A stretch of DNA of 64,000 nucleotides from Paenibacillus sp. UNC451MF (GCF_000686845.1 NZ_JMLS01000022.1:1-64000); one strand, 5' to 3'; shown: positions 19,203 through 28,465, counted from the stretch's first letter. Program-made: numbers and translations. Notes: generated by a model not told the origin, from the sequence alone.

Positions 19203-19766
19203 ATGGATTGGACATCTCCGCTGATGGTGGGGCAGTTTATCGCAATATTGATCATGGCCATCGCCTTGGGGCTGGATGCGCTATCGCTCGGCATTGGTAT
19301 TGGGATGAGGGGCATACGCAAGCTGGATATAATAAAGCTCAGCTTTGTCATAGCCGTATTTCATATGATAATGCCGTTGATGGGAATGTTTACAGGCAGC
19401 TACGTAAGCTCTCTAATGGGTGGTATTGCGACCAAGGTTGGAGGGGCGCTGCTTCTGCTGCTTGGTATTCATATGGTGTACAGCTCTTTAAAGGGCGAAG
19501 AAGCACGTTCAATCGATCACCGCACGTTAGGGGGACTGCTCCTATTCGCTCTCAGTGTCAGTATCGATTCCTTTTCCGTTGGCGTCTCCCTAGGTATGTT
19601 TGCAGGAGACATGGCTCTAACGGTTATTATGTTCGGGACTGTCGGTGGAATCATGTCGATTATCGGACTGCTGCTTGGCAGTAAGATGGGACGATGGATT
19701 GGCGAATACGGGGAAGCGATGGGCGGGATTATTTTATTGGCCTTTGGCGTCCATTTTTTAATATGA
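19203..19766 (+). CDS. mntP: Manganese efflux pump MntP
   Basis: A six-helix membrane protein of 187 residues (DUF204) that exports Mn2+. The two inverted halves each carry a DA/DSxS motif in a helix: GLDALSLGIGIG near residue 22 and SIDSFSVGVSLG near residue 120. The ATG at 19203 has AAGGGGTGA about 8 nt upstream. The in-frame GTG at 19191 overlaps that ribosome binding site and is less likely. The order tsaC-mntP-ywlE follows B. subtilis ywlC-D-E. No yybP-ykoY Mn riboswitch was recognised upstream. Confidence 0.92.
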   Translation: MDWTSPLMVGQFIAILIMAIALGLDALSLGIGIGMRGIRKLDIIKLSFVIAVFHMIMPLMGMFTGSYVSSLMGGIATKVGGALLLLLGIHMVYSSLKGEEARSIDHRTLGGLLLFALSVSIDSFSVGVSLGMFAGDMALTVIMFGTVGGIMSIIGLLLGSKMGRWIGEYGEAMGGIILLAFGVHFLI

Positions 19767-19885
19767 TAGAAGTCTATTTTATAAAAAATGAATTGTCTAC
19801 CGTTCCCTATTTTCAGCATTTTAAGGTACAATAATATTGAAGGCTGCGTTAGACAAATTATGAAAAGTAAAGGCAGGGATCCCAG

Positions 19886-20470
19886 ATGAATCGAATCCTA
19901 TTCGTTTGTACCGGCAATACCTGCCGCAGTCCGATGGCTGAAGGATTGCTCCGGCGGCTGCTGGCGGAACATCAGTTGCAGCATCTTGAAGTCCGTTCGG
20001 CTGGAGTTGCAGCTTATGACGGCACTCCGGTATCCCATCATGCGGCGGCAGTATTGAAGGAAAAAGGCTCTGACTGTGACATGAGCTCCAGTGCGTTAAC
20101 CGGCTCGCTGATCGAGTGGGCGGATGTAGTGCTGACCATGACGTCCGGCCATAAACAGCATGCAATTGGACGATATCCGGAATTCGTCGATAAAATATAT
20201 ACGTTGAAAGAATATGTGGAAGACGATCCGGATGCGGCTGACCGAATTGCGGAGATGGAGAGGCTGATTGCCGATCTGCAAGTGAAGAGGGCATTGTCTC
20301 AACAAGTCACTGATGAAGAACGAGCACGGATTTTAACGCTGGAGCGAAAGCTGCCTGATTATGATATCGCCGATCCCTTTGGCGGTTCTTTATCCCAATA
20401 CAGGGCCTGTGCGGCAGAGATTGAAACCTCGCTGCTTAAGCTGATTGCCAAGCTGAAGGCATCGCTGTAA
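19886..20470 (+). CDS. ywlE: Low-molecular-weight phosphatase, probable protein-arginine phosphatase
   Basis: The N-terminal P-loop VCTGNTCRSPMAEG contains the Cys nucleophile (residue 8) and the CX5R signature. The Thr between Asn and the second Cys is the residue that favours phospho-arginine in B. subtilis YwlE, replacing the Ile of tyrosine phosphatases. The general-acid loop DYDIADPFGGS is near the C-terminus. YwlE opposes the McsB arginine kinase. At 194 residues it is longer than YwlE (about 150). The extra lies in a charged helical insertion at about 115-155 (ERLIADLQVKRA to ERARILTLERK). The function as an arginine phosphatase is inferred from the Thr and synteny. Confidence 0.9.
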   Translation: MNRILFVCTGNTCRSPMAEGLLRRLLAEHQLQHLEVRSAGVAAYDGTPVSHHAAAVLKEKGSDCDMSSSALTGSLIEWADVVLTMTSGHKQHAIGRYPEFVDKIYTLKEYVEDDPDAADRIAEMERLIADLQVKRALSQQVTDEERARILTLERKLPDYDIADPFGGSLSQYRACAAEIETSLLKLIAKLKASL

Positions 20471-20529
20471 CGAGTCTCATACCATGAATTATTCCTGTAT
20501 AAGTCTTCGGAGCCAATGGCTTTTTAGGC

Positions 20530-20558
20530 TTTACACATGACGTCATTTCCGCTATGAT
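20530..20558 (+). promoter_or_regulatory. Sigma-A promoter of the riboswitch-led rpiB operon
   Basis: TTTACA (20530-20535), a 17-bp spacer and TATGAT (20553-20558) put the start near 20565, just before the aptamer. Confidence 0.7.
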
Positions 20559-20572
20559 AAAGATACAATCTA

Positions 20573-20646
20573 GGACCCTGATGTAACTGGCGACGAGTGG
20601 ACTTAACCACAGTGGAGCATGAGGGTATACGGCCGGTCGCCTGGGC
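20573..20646 (+). promoter_or_regulatory. ZTP (pfl) riboswitch aptamer
   Basis: The conserved pfl elements occur in order: ACCCT pairing with AGGGT, the internal TGTAACTGGCG, a GTGG/CCAC hairpin, GGAGC, and the 3' CGCCTGGGC whose CGCC can form the pseudoknot with GGCG. ZTP riboswitches sense ZMP/ZTP, which accumulates on 10-formyl-THF shortage, and turn on one-carbon and purine genes. glyA lies in the downstream unit, which fits that role. Confidence 0.88.
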
Positions 20647-20648
20647 AA

Positions 20649-20692
20649 AGAGCATCGTTGTGCTGGAAACAGCACACAGCATGCTCTTTTTT
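20649..20692 (+). terminator. Riboswitch expression-platform terminator
   Basis: AGAGCAT (20649-20655) pairs with ATGCTCT (20681-20687) around an inner GTGCTG/CAGCAC stem, followed by a T run. It starts 3 nt after the aptamer, so ligand binding could prevent its folding, giving an ON switch. Confidence 0.85.
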
Positions 20693-20753
20693 CGTGTTTC
20701 GGCTATCTATCGGTTATAATGGAGCTAACTATGGTTAGGAGGCGAAAGACAAG

Positions 20754-21212
20754 ATGAAAATTGCAATTGGAGCAGACCACGCTGGAGTTCGTTTGAAGGA
20801 TGAATTGGTAGGATTTATCGAATCAATGGGTCACCAGGTGGCCGATTTAGGCTGTAACTGTACGGATTCCGTCGATTATCCGGATTATGCGATCGCCGTA
20901 TGTGATCAAGTAGTCGCAGGGCAGGCGGACAAAGGAATCTTGATTTGCGGAACAGGGATCGGAATGACTATTGCCGCGAACAAAGTACCTGGCATCCGTT
21001 GCGCGCTGGTTCACGATTTGTTCTCCGCAAAAGCAACTCGCGAGCATAACGATACGAACGTACTTGCGATGGGCGAACGTGTTATCGGACCCGGCGTAGC
21101 ACAAGAAATTATTAAAGTCTGGCTGGAGACGGAATTCTCTCATGGAGAACGCCATCAAAATCGGATTAATAAAGTTAAAGCGCTGGAAGATAAATATGCG
21201 CTGCATCCGTAA
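20754..21212 (+). CDS. rpiB: Ribose-5-phosphate isomerase B
   Basis: RpiB interconverts ribose 5-phosphate and ribulose 5-phosphate, feeding PRPP and purine synthesis. The 152-residue protein has the RpiB N-terminus IAIGADHAG, the catalytic Cys in ICGTGIGM and the RCALVHD and REHNDTNVL segments. It is the first gene behind the ZTP riboswitch. ywlG follows after 32 bp and glyA after that, as in B. subtilis ywlF-ywlG-glyA. Confidence 0.95.
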   Translation: MKIAIGADHAGVRLKDELVGFIESMGHQVADLGCNCTDSVDYPDYAIAVCDQVVAGQADKGILICGTGIGMTIAANKVPGIRCALVHDLFSAKATREHNDTNVLAMGERVIGPGVAQEIIKVWLETEFSHGERHQNRINKVKALEDKYALHP

Positions 21213-21244
21213 ACGGAAAGCCTGACGAAAGAGGCGAATCCCTT

Positions 21245-21874
21245 ATGGATAACATAGAGCAACTGCAGGAAGCTGCAGTGGAAGAGAAATCATTGGATTT
21301 AAATGCAATTCGTGTCCATCTGGAGCAGGCGCTTCGTGAGCTTATTCAGGCGGGCCACATAGAACCGGGGCAGCTTGTAGTCTTCGGGACAAGCACGAGC
21401 GAAGTGTTAGGCAAGCATATTGGTACTTCCGGAACGGAAGAAGTAGCCGAGCAGCTGTTCGCGGCCATGGAGGCTGTGCGGAAGGAAGTCCAATTTTATC
21501 CGGCCTATCAATGCTGTGAGCATCTGAACCGAGCTATTGTAGTTGAACGCGAAGCTATGAGAGAATATCGACTGGACCCGGTCTCGGTTATTCCAGTACC
21601 TAGGGCAGGCGGTTCCATGGCCTCTTACGCGTTCAAGAAGCTAACACAAGCCTGTGTAGTTGAGACTATTGAAGCTCATGCAGGTATCGATATCGGCGGT
21701 ACGCTCATCGGCATGCATCTGAAGAGGGTAGCGGTTCCGTTCAAGCCGTCGATAAGAATGATCGGACATGCGTCTATCTTGGCTGCATATACCCGACCGA
21801 AGCTTATCGGAGGGGCACGTGCTGTTTATACCATGGAGGATTCAGCATCGCTGAATTCAAGCACTTGTATGTAA
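21245..21874 (+). CDS. ywlG: TIGR01440/UPF0340 family protein
   Basis: The 209-residue protein matches the UPF0340 family seen beside glyA in Bacillales. Recognised blocks are VVFGTSTSEVLGKHIGTSGT, CCEHLNRAIVVERE and VIPVPRAGGSMASYAFK. It is predicted cytosolic. The biochemical function is unknown. The fold has been likened to amidase or phosphatase-like alpha/beta proteins, but I see no assignable catalytic set. It lies in the riboswitch-controlled unit between rpiB and glyA. Confidence 0.88.
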   Translation: MDNIEQLQEAAVEEKSLDLNAIRVHLEQALRELIQAGHIEPGQLVVFGTSTSEVLGKHIGTSGTEEVAEQLFAAMEAVRKEVQFYPAYQCCEHLNRAIVVEREAMREYRLDPVSVIPVPRAGGSMASYAFKKLTQACVVETIEAHAGIDIGGTLIGMHLKRVAVPFKPSIRMIGHASILAAYTRPKLIGGARAVYTMEDSASLNSSTCM

Positions 21875-21922
21875 TGAATTTTCTTTATAAAAATATAAGC
21901 ATATCCTAAGGAGGAACTTACT

Positions 21923-23170
21923 GTGGAACAATTACGCAAGCAAGACCCCAAAATCGTTGAGGCTATGAACCTGGAAATCGGCCGTCAACGTGACAAAATC
22001 GAATTGATCGCTTCCGAGAACTTCGTAAGCGAAGCTGTAATGCAAGCTATGGGTACTGTACTTACGAACAAATATGCGGAAGGTTACCCAGGTCGTCGTT
22101 ACTACGGTGGTTGCGAATACGTTGATATTGTAGAAGATATCGCTCGCGATCGCGCAAAAGAATTGTTCGGTGCCGAGCATGCGAACGTTCAGCCTCACTC
22201 CGGCGCACAAGCCAATATGGCGGTTTACTTGGCAGCTTTGCAACCAGGTGATACTGTATTGGGCATGAACCTGGCTCACGGCGGTCACTTGACTCACGGT
22301 AGCCCAGTTAACGCATCCGGTCTTTTGTACAACTTCGTTGCATACGGCGTAAGAGAATCCGATTCCCGTATCGACTATGATGAAGTACGTAAAGTAGCAT
22401 TCAAACACAAGCCTCGTCTGATTGTAGCGGGTGCTAGTGCATATCCGCGCATCATCGATTTCGAAGCATTGAGTCAAATCGCTAATGATGTAGGCGCATT
22501 GTTCATGGTGGACATGGCTCATATCGCTGGCTTGGTTGCGGCTGGTTTGCACCCGAACCCAGTGCCTTATGCGCATTTTGTAACGACAACAACACATAAA
22601 ACGCTTCGCGGTCCACGTGGCGGTATGATTTTGTGCCGTAAGCCTTGGGCAGCAGCTATTGATAAAGCGGTATTCCCAGGAACACAAGGCGGCCCATTGA
22701 TGCATACAATCGCCGCTAAAGCCGTATCCTTCGGCGAAGCTTTGCAACCAGAATTCAAAACCTACGCACAAAACGTTGTTAACAATGCCAAAGCATTATC
22801 TGAAGCTTTGATCGCTGAAGGTGTTGACCTCGTATCCGGCGGTACAGACAATCACTTGATGCTGATTGACCTGCGCAGCTTGAACATTACTGGTAAAGAT
22901 GCAGAGCATCTGTTGGATGAAGTGGGCGTTACCGTTAACAAAAATGCGATTCCTTTCGACCCTGCTAAACCTATGGTAACAAGCGGTGTACGTGTAGGTA
23001 CGCCTGCGGCAACATCCCGCGGCATGAATGAAGAAGCTATGAAGACTATTGCCAAAATCATTGCTTTGACATTGAAAAACCCAACCGATGCAGCAGTACA
23101 TGATAAAGTACGCGGCATGGTAAAAGATTTGACAGCTCAATTCCCTCTTTATCCAGGATTGGCATACTAA
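21923..23170 (+). CDS. glyA: Serine hydroxymethyltransferase
   Basis: GlyA is a PLP enzyme converting Ser and THF to Gly and 5,10-methylene-THF, the main source of one-carbon units. The 415-residue protein has the PLP-Lys motif [13 protein letters not shown] (Lys near residue 228), the [11 protein letters not shown]-terminal motif and [18 protein letters not shown]. The GTG start follows AAGGAGGAAC. Codon choice is biased towards GCT/GGT/CGT types, suggesting high expression. A strong terminator follows. It is likely under the ZTP switch upstream of rpiB, possibly with its own promoter. Confidence 0.97.
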   Translation: MEQLRKQDPKIVEAMNLEIGRQRDKIELIASENFVSEAVMQAMGTVLTNKYAEGYPGRRYYGGCEYVDIVEDIARDRAKELFGAEHANVQPHSGAQANMAVYLAALQPGDTVLGMNLAHGGHLTHGSPVNASGLLYNFVAYGVRESDSRIDYDEVRKVAFKHKPRLIVAGASAYPRIIDFEALSQIANDVGALFMVDMAHIAGLVAAGLHPNPVPYAHFVTTTTHKTLRGPRGGMILCRKPWAAAIDKAVFPGTQGGPLMHTIAAKAVSFGEALQPEFKTYAQNVVNNAKALSEALIAEGVDLVSGGTDNHLMLIDLRSLNITGKDAEHLLDEVGVTVNKNAIPFDPAKPMVTSGVRVGTPAATSRGMNEEAMKTIAKIIALTLKNPTDAAVHDKVRGMVKDLTAQFPLYPGLAY

Positions 23171-23183
23171 TTGCTCAACCACA

Positions 23184-23218
23184 AGTCGGCACTGCTTAGC
23201 AGCTGCCGGCTTTTTTTT
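23184..23218 (+). terminator. Terminator after glyA
   Basis: AGTCGGCA and TGCCGGCT arms, with an inner CTG/CAG pair, are followed by eight T residues. Confidence 0.9.
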
Positions 23219-23387
23219 ATGATATAAAACTCGTGTGGAGCTACTCGTAGGTGACTCTATAACCCTCCCATATAATGACCGTGCAAGGTCCATCATGAAG
23301 AAATAATAGGCGTACTGCTTGTATATTCAACGAGGTTTAGTAAAATAAATACAGTGCTTCACGAAAATTTGGAGGAGGATTGTATTC

Positions 23388-24548
23388 ATGAGTACGGAAC
23401 AAACTGCGGGTTACTTTGGTTCATTCGGGGGCAGCTTTATTCCTCCCGAACTTCAGGAAGTTATGGATTATTTGGCGCAGCAATTCGAGACTTACAAGAC
23501 AGACCTTGAATTTGTAGAAGAATTTCAATATTATTTAAGAGAGTATGTCGGGCGTGAGAATCCATTAACTTACGCAAAGCATTTAACAGATAAGCTCGGC
23601 GGAGCCAAAATTTATTTGAAACGCGAGGATCTCAATCATACGGGCTCTCATAAAATCAATAACGTCCTCGGTCAAATTTTGCTTGCCAAGCGGATGGGTG
23701 CCAAGCGTATTATTGCGGAAACCGGAGCTGGACAGCACGGCGTAGCGACAGCAACGGTATGCGCCATGTTCGATATGGATTGCACCATTTATATGGGAGC
23801 AGAGGACACACGCCGTCAGGCTTTGAACGTATTCCGGATGGAGCTGCTTGGAGCCAAAGTAGTACCAGTAGAAAAAGGTCAAGGCAGATTGAAGGATGCA
23901 GTCGATGAGGCGTTGGGGGATCTGGTGCAGAACTACCGCAACACCTTTTATTTGCTGGGTTCGGCTGTAGGACCGCATCCGTTCCCTACGATGGTCAAAC
24001 ACTTTCAATCCATCATTAGCGAGGAGTCCAAGCGTCAAATCCTTGAAAAGGAAGGGCGTCTACCGACAGCTGTATTAGCTTGTACCGGTGGAGGAAGCAA
24101 TGCCATTGGATCGTTCGCTCATTATATTGACGAACCGTCGGTTCGTTTGATCGGTGTGGAGCCGGACCAAGCCCCTAGTCTCACTGAGGGAGTGCCTGCC
24201 GTGTTGCATGGCTTTAAATGCTTGGTGCTTCTAGACGAAAATGGGGAGCCCCGTAAAACGTATTCGATTGCTGCTGGACTTGATTATCCGGGTATCGGAC
24301 CTGAGCACAGCTATTTGAAAGAAAGCGGACGCGCGGAATACTATACGGTGACTAACGAGGAAGTGCTTAACGCCTTCCAGGTGCTGTCCAAAACAGAAGG
24401 CATCATTCCGGCACTCGAAAGCGCCCACGCCGTAGCACACGCTCTCAAGATGGCTCCGACGATGTCTAATGACGACATCCTGATCGTCAATCTGTCCGGA
24501 CGTGGCGACAAGGACGTGGAACAAGTGTTCCACATGCTTCAGAAGTAA
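23388..24548 (+). CDS. trpB: Tryptophan synthase beta chain, orphan copy
   Basis: TrpB condenses indole with serine using PLP. The 386-residue protein belongs to the TrpB1 type: PLP-Lys in HTGSHKINN (about residue 83), GAGQHG, the phosphate-binding loop GGGSNAIG, and the conserved GLDYPGIGPEH and ESAHAVAHA segments. The ATG follows GGAGGAGG. No trpA or other trp gene is adjacent. It sits alone between glyA and upp, a slot without trpB in B. subtilis. No T-box or TRAP-type repeats were recognised upstream. It may be a second TrpB that uses free indole. Confidence 0.94.
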   Translation: MSTEQTAGYFGSFGGSFIPPELQEVMDYLAQQFETYKTDLEFVEEFQYYLREYVGRENPLTYAKHLTDKLGGAKIYLKREDLNHTGSHKINNVLGQILLAKRMGAKRIIAETGAGQHGVATATVCAMFDMDCTIYMGAEDTRRQALNVFRMELLGAKVVPVEKGQGRLKDAVDEALGDLVQNYRNTFYLLGSAVGPHPFPTMVKHFQSIISEESKRQILEKEGRLPTAVLACTGGGSNAIGSFAHYIDEPSVRLIGVEPDQAPSLTEGVPAVLHGFKCLVLLDENGEPRKTYSIAAGLDYPGIGPEHSYLKESGRAEYYTVTNEEVLNAFQVLSKTEGIIPALESAHAVAHALKMAPTMSNDDILIVNLSGRGDKDVEQVFHMLQK

Positions 24549-24698
24549 TACTGGTGTGTAGAGGCTCTTTTTCGCGATGTGCTGAGTAAGTTTCAGTCCG
24601 CGGTAAGGGGCTTTTTTTTGCTGTTTAGGTAAGAGTTTTTTATACGAGAGGGCTTCAAATGAAAATGTCAATCTTGAGAGGATAACCTTCTGCAATTG

Positions 24699-24707
24699 TG
24701 GTATAAT
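24699..24707 (+). promoter_or_regulatory. Extended -10 promoter of upp
   Basis: TGGTATAAT (24699-24707) is a perfect extended -10. No good -35 is seen at the usual spacing. It lies 30 bp before upp. Confidence 0.5.
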
Positions 24708-24737
24708 AGACAAGATTTGGCGTAAAGGGGACATAGT

Positions 24738-25367
24738 ATGGGAAAAGTATTTGTGTGCGATCATCCGTTGATACAGCACAAGCTCACTTACATAAGAGAC
24801 AAGGCGACAACGACGAAAGATTTTCGAGAGCTTGTCGATGAGGTGGCCACGCTGATGGCTTACGAGATTACAAGGGACATTCCTTTGCAAAAGGTAGAGG
24901 TGCAAACACCTGTTGCTACCGCCGATTGCCGTGTTATATCCGGCCGGATGCTTGGATTGATCCCCATTTTGCGTGCCGGTCTAGGCATGGTAGATGGGAT
25001 ATTGAAGCTTGTTCCGGCGGCTAAGGTCGGCCATATTGGTTTGTACCGCGATCCGGAAACGCTCGAACCGGTAGAATACTACGCCAAACTTCCTACCGAT
25101 GTACAGGAGCGGGAGCTGATCGTTATCGATCCGATGCTTGCCACTGGAGGCTCGGCTAATGCTGCCATTACCGCATTGAAGAATAGAAACTGCTCGCAAA
25201 TTAAGCTGATGTGTCTGATTGCCGCGCCGGAAGGTGTACAAGCTGTGCAGAATGCACATCCGGATGTCGATATTTATGTGGCTGCCATTGACGATTATTT
25301 AGATGATCACGGGTATATTATTCCGGGTCTCGGTGATGCGGGCGACCGTTTATTCGGAACGAAATAA
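24738..25367 (+). CDS. upp: Uracil phosphoribosyltransferase
   Basis: Upp salvages uracil with PRPP to UMP. The 209-residue length and the motifs fit the family: [21 protein letters not shown], the PRPP-binding loop [12 protein letters not shown], and [18 protein letters not shown] at the C-terminus. The ATG follows AAAGGGG. The order glyA-(trpB)-upp-mnaA-atp matches Bacillus glyA-upp-atp, with trpB and mnaA inserted. Confidence 0.97.
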   Translation: MGKVFVCDHPLIQHKLTYIRDKATTTKDFRELVDEVATLMAYEITRDIPLQKVEVQTPVATADCRVISGRMLGLIPILRAGLGMVDGILKLVPAAKVGHIGLYRDPETLEPVEYYAKLPTDVQERELIVIDPMLATGGSANAAITALKNRNCSQIKLMCLIAAPEGVQAVQNAHPDVDIYVAAIDDYLDDHGYIIPGLGDAGDRLFGTK

Positions 25368-25418
25368 GGCAATACGAGATAGTAAGGAATTATGGGCATA
25401 CATGGAGGGGAAACGAAC

Positions 25419-26561
25419 ATGAGCAAAATTAAAGTTATTACGATTTTCGGTACAAGACCGGAAGCCATTAAGATGGCACCGCTCGTGTTAGAGCTTCAGA
25501 AGTATCCTGAGCAGATCGAATCGCTGGTTTGCGTGACCGCACAGCATCGCCAGATGCTTGACCAAGTATTGGATACGTTCAAAATTAAGCCGAATTATGA
25601 TCTAGATGTCATGAAGGAGCGTCAAACGCTGAACGAGATTACGATCCGCGTGCTTCAAGGGCTGGACCCGGTTTTCCGCGAGGAGAAGCCTGATTTGGTC
25701 CTCGTCCACGGGGATACTTTAACAACCTTCCTGGCGAGCTATGCCGCTTTCATGCAGCAGGTGAAAGTAGGTCATGTTGAAGCGGGATTACGGACATGGA
25801 ACAAGATGTCCCCGTATCCGGAAGAAATGAACCGCCAATTAACGGGCGTGCTGTCAGATCTTCACTTTGCTCCTACGGATTTGTCGGCTAGTAATCTTCG
25901 CAAGGAGAACAAGTCCGAAGAATCCATCTTTGTTACGGGCAATACGGTTACGGACGTGTTCCAATATACGGTTCAAAAAGACTTCACACATCCTGTGCTT
26001 GAATGGGCGGAGGGTAAACGTCTTATTCTGATGACGGCTCATCGCCGTGAAGCGCAAGGAGAGCCTCATCGTCAAATTTTCCGCGCTGTTCGCCTCATTG
26101 CCGACGAATTCGAGGATATCGCAATCGTATATCCAGTGCATCCAAGTCCTGCGGTGAAGGAGCCAGCTTATGAAATGCTCGGTGGACATCCGCGAATCAA
26201 ATTGATAGAACCGCTAGACGTTTTTGAGTTCCATAACATTTATCCGCATGTACATATGATTTTGACAGATTCTGGCGGTCTTCAAGAAGAAGCACCTTCG
26301 TTCGGAGTTCCGGTACTTGTTCTTCGCGAAACAACGGAACGTCCTGAAGGGATTGATGCAGGGACGCTCGAACTAGTAGGAACGAATGAGGAGAAGGTAT
26401 ACGAACGGGCAAAAGCACTGCTGACAGACGCTGATTTATATCAAAAAATGAGTCAAGCAGCCAACCCGTATGGGGATGGAAAAGCGTCAGAACGTATCGT
26501 TCAAGCCATCCTTTACCATTTTGGACAAGCCTCTGCAAGACCTGAACCATTCCAACCGTGA
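25419..26561 (+). CDS. mnaA: UDP-N-acetylglucosamine 2-epimerase (non-hydrolysing)
   Basis: The enzyme interconverts UDP-GlcNAc and UDP-ManNAc, giving the ManNAc donor for wall-polymer linkage units. The 380-residue GT-B-fold protein has TIFGTRPEAIKMAP at the N-terminus, the VHGDTLTTF and GHVEAGLRT motifs, MTAHRRE, and LTDSGGLQEEAPSFGVPVLVLRETTERPEG (ends LTDSGGLQEE and RETTERPEG). ATG 25419 follows GGAGGGG. An upstream in-frame ATG at 25392 has a weaker ribosome binding site. It is separated from tagA and tagO by 35 kb but probably feeds the same pathway. Confidence 0.94.
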   Translation: MSKIKVITIFGTRPEAIKMAPLVLELQKYPEQIESLVCVTAQHRQMLDQVLDTFKIKPNYDLDVMKERQTLNEITIRVLQGLDPVFREEKPDLVLVHGDTLTTFLASYAAFMQQVKVGHVEAGLRTWNKMSPYPEEMNRQLTGVLSDLHFAPTDLSASNLRKENKSEESIFVTGNTVTDVFQYTVQKDFTHPVLEWAEGKRLILMTAHRREAQGEPHRQIFRAVRLIADEFEDIAIVYPVHPSPAVKEPAYEMLGGHPRIKLIEPLDVFEFHNIYPHVHMILTDSGGLQEEAPSFGVPVLVLRETTERPEGIDAGTLELVGTNEEKVYERAKALLTDADLYQKMSQAANPYGDGKASERIVQAILYHFGQASARPEPFQP

Positions 26562-26679
26562 CAATCTCATGACAAACGTTACAGCGTACAGTTGCACTGT
26601 TTGGTTTGGAAGTGAAAAAAACCTTGCTGCGACTGGGTTTTTGTGATTTCGATCACTGTTTGTTAACAAAGATCGGTAA

Positions 26680-26709
26680 TTGACAAACCTCGCATCGCTT
26701 CGTTACAAT
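26680..26709 (+). promoter_or_regulatory. Sigma-A promoter of the atp operon
   Basis: A perfect TTGACA (26680-26685) and TACAAT (26704-26709) are separated by 18 bp and lie 26 bp before the first atp gene. Confidence 0.75.
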
Positions 26710-26735
26710 AAGTGAGGATTCTCAGGAGGGTGCTT

Positions 26736-26957
26736 ATGAAACAGCCAAACCGCAACGATAATCCGTGGCGAGCCGCTGCATTGACGAGCGCCATTGGAAT
26801 CGATCTTGTTGTATGCTTAATGGCCGGGTATTGGCTCGGAGATTGGTTAAGTCATACGTTAGGCGGGCAATTATGGCTGCTAGGAGGCTTTCTGCTGGGG
26901 CTTGTGTCTGCAATTATGAGCATTTACTTTATGATCAAGCAGTACGGAGGGCTATAA
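26736..26957 (+). CDS. atpZ: AtpZ/AtpI-family small membrane protein
   Basis: A 73-residue protein with two membrane helices (about 13-32 and 42-64) separated by a GDWLSHTLGG turn. It belongs to the AtpZ family (ATP synthase gene 1), which heads many Firmicute atp operons and is linked to Mg2+ handling or assembly of the enzyme. ATG 26736 follows CAGGAGGG. Its stop overlaps the atpI start (TAATG). Confidence 0.82.
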   Translation: MKQPNRNDNPWRAAALTSAIGIDLVVCLMAGYWLGDWLSHTLGGQLWLLGGFLLGLVSAIMSIYFMIKQYGGL

Positions 26958-27352
26958 TGGATGATTTTTCGGCCCATCTGAAAACGGTTCAAAATGTGTT
27001 TCTTTTCTTTCTTTCCTTTTGTTTGGTCGTTTGGGCGATTTTCGTCGAATTCCGGCCGTATTCGGCAGGACTGATGCTTGGTTCAATCGTCAGCATGATC
27101 AACGCTAGGTATCTTGCATGGAAAATCCGCAAGCTATCTGAGAAAGTGATCGAAGCTCCACCCGAGCAAAAAGTACCTAACAAAGCTAACATAGGATTTC
27201 TGACAAGAGCGGCCATTGCTGGCTTGGCGGGGCTTGTAGCTATTCGCTTTCCAGAGCATGTCGCCATACTTACAACCATTGTCGGATACTTTTTCGCTCA
27301 ATTGGCAACACTCGTATTGGGTATTCTTTCTATTAAAAGATCCAAGAAGTAA
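26957..27352 (+). CDS. atpI: ATP synthase subunit I
   Basis: A 131-residue protein with four predicted membrane helices (two at about 15-32 and 37-55, two at about 82-100 and 102-122), the layout of AtpI. AtpI helps c-ring assembly and is not part of the final enzyme. ATG 26957 overlaps the previous stop by one base. It is followed after 24 bp by atpB. Confidence 0.87.
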   Translation: MDDFSAHLKTVQNVFLFFLSFCLVVWAIFVEFRPYSAGLMLGSIVSMINARYLAWKIRKLSEKVIEAPPEQKVPNKANIGFLTRAAIAGLAGLVAIRFPEHVAILTTIVGYFFAQLATLVLGILSIKRSKK

Positions 27353-27376
27353 ATCCATTCGTGGAAAGGGGTGAAA

Positions 27377-28087
27377 ATGGAAAACATGGAACATCACGTG
27401 CCGGGTATAGAACTGTTTGGTCTTCACTTCGATTTATCAGCGCTTCTTATGATCGTAGTGACTAGTATTATCGTATTAATTCTCGCCATCTCTGGCGCTA
27501 GCAAAGGATCCGTTACGAATCCTTCGAAAATTCAAAACTTTATGGAATGGGTCGTAGAGTTTGTAGAGGGCATTATCGGCAGCACCATCGGTACGAAGCA
27601 CGGGAAACCGTTTATCGCACTGGGGCTTACACTCATCATGTATATTTTTGTCGGTAACATGCTGGGACTTCCGTTCTCGATCGTTACAGAGGATCATGTC
27701 TCTTGGTGGAAATCACCAACGGCGGATATTGCAGTAACGGCTGCATTGACAGTCATTGTCATCGTACTTAGCCATTACTTAGGTATTACTCGTAATACCA
27801 AACATTATTTTGCGCATTACTTTGAATACAAAGGCGCTATGCTTCCACTGCATTTGATTGAAGTGGTATCTAAGCCGCTGACGCTCGCTTTCCGTCTATA
27901 CGGTAATATTTATGCGGGTGAAATAATGATTTCTGTCATCTTGGGGGCAGGTTGGTTTGGTATTGTGCCTCTATTTGTTTGGCAGGGCTTCAGTGTGTTC
28001 GTAGGTGCGATTCAAGCTTTCGTATTTACGATGCTGACGATGGTTTACATTTCGCAAACTTTGGTCCACGAAGAAGAGGGCCACTAA
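27377..28087 (+). CDS. atpB: ATP synthase Fo subunit a
   Basis: Subunit a forms the two proton half-channels next to the c-ring. The essential Arg lies in the helix KPLTLAFRLYGNIYAGE (about residue 175). GNMLGLPFS and the C-terminal FVGAIQAFVFTMLTMVYI are family motifs. The protein has 236 residues with five or six helices. I start at ATG 27377, just after AAAGGGGTG. The in-frame GTG at 27371 overlaps that ribosome binding site. Confidence 0.96.
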   Translation: MENMEHHVPGIELFGLHFDLSALLMIVVTSIIVLILAISGASKGSVTNPSKIQNFMEWVVEFVEGIIGSTIGTKHGKPFIALGLTLIMYIFVGNMLGLPFSIVTEDHVSWWKSPTADIAVTAALTVIVIVLSHYLGITRNTKHYFAHYFEYKGAMLPLHLIEVVSKPLTLAFRLYGNIYAGEIMISVILGAGWFGIVPLFVWQGFSVFVGAIQAFVFTMLTMVYISQTLVHEEEGH

Positions 28088-28148
28088 GAGCAAGACTCAC
28101 CTCGGGATATAAACTCGAGTCATTTTATAAAAAAACTTTTCAATTTAA

Positions 28149-28388
<240 letters not shown>

Positions 28389-28465
28389 GAAACCGTTTGG
28401 CGGGGATGGCGACATAGCCTCCACGCCTTCGTTTTGCCCACGTTATCAGAAGGGAGTGACGTTAC

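Noticed and set aside
23219-23387. T-box or TRAP leader before trpB
   Set aside because: No T-box core (AGGGTGGNACCGCG type) and no spaced GAG/TAG repeats are visible.
24555-24620. Terminator after trpB
   Set aside because: A T run is present, but the candidate arms pair poorly, so it is not listed as a feature.
26614-26642. AAAAACC/GGTTTTT stem after mnaA as terminator
   Set aside because: Pairing is mostly A-T and the T run is consumed by the stem; too weak to call although possible.
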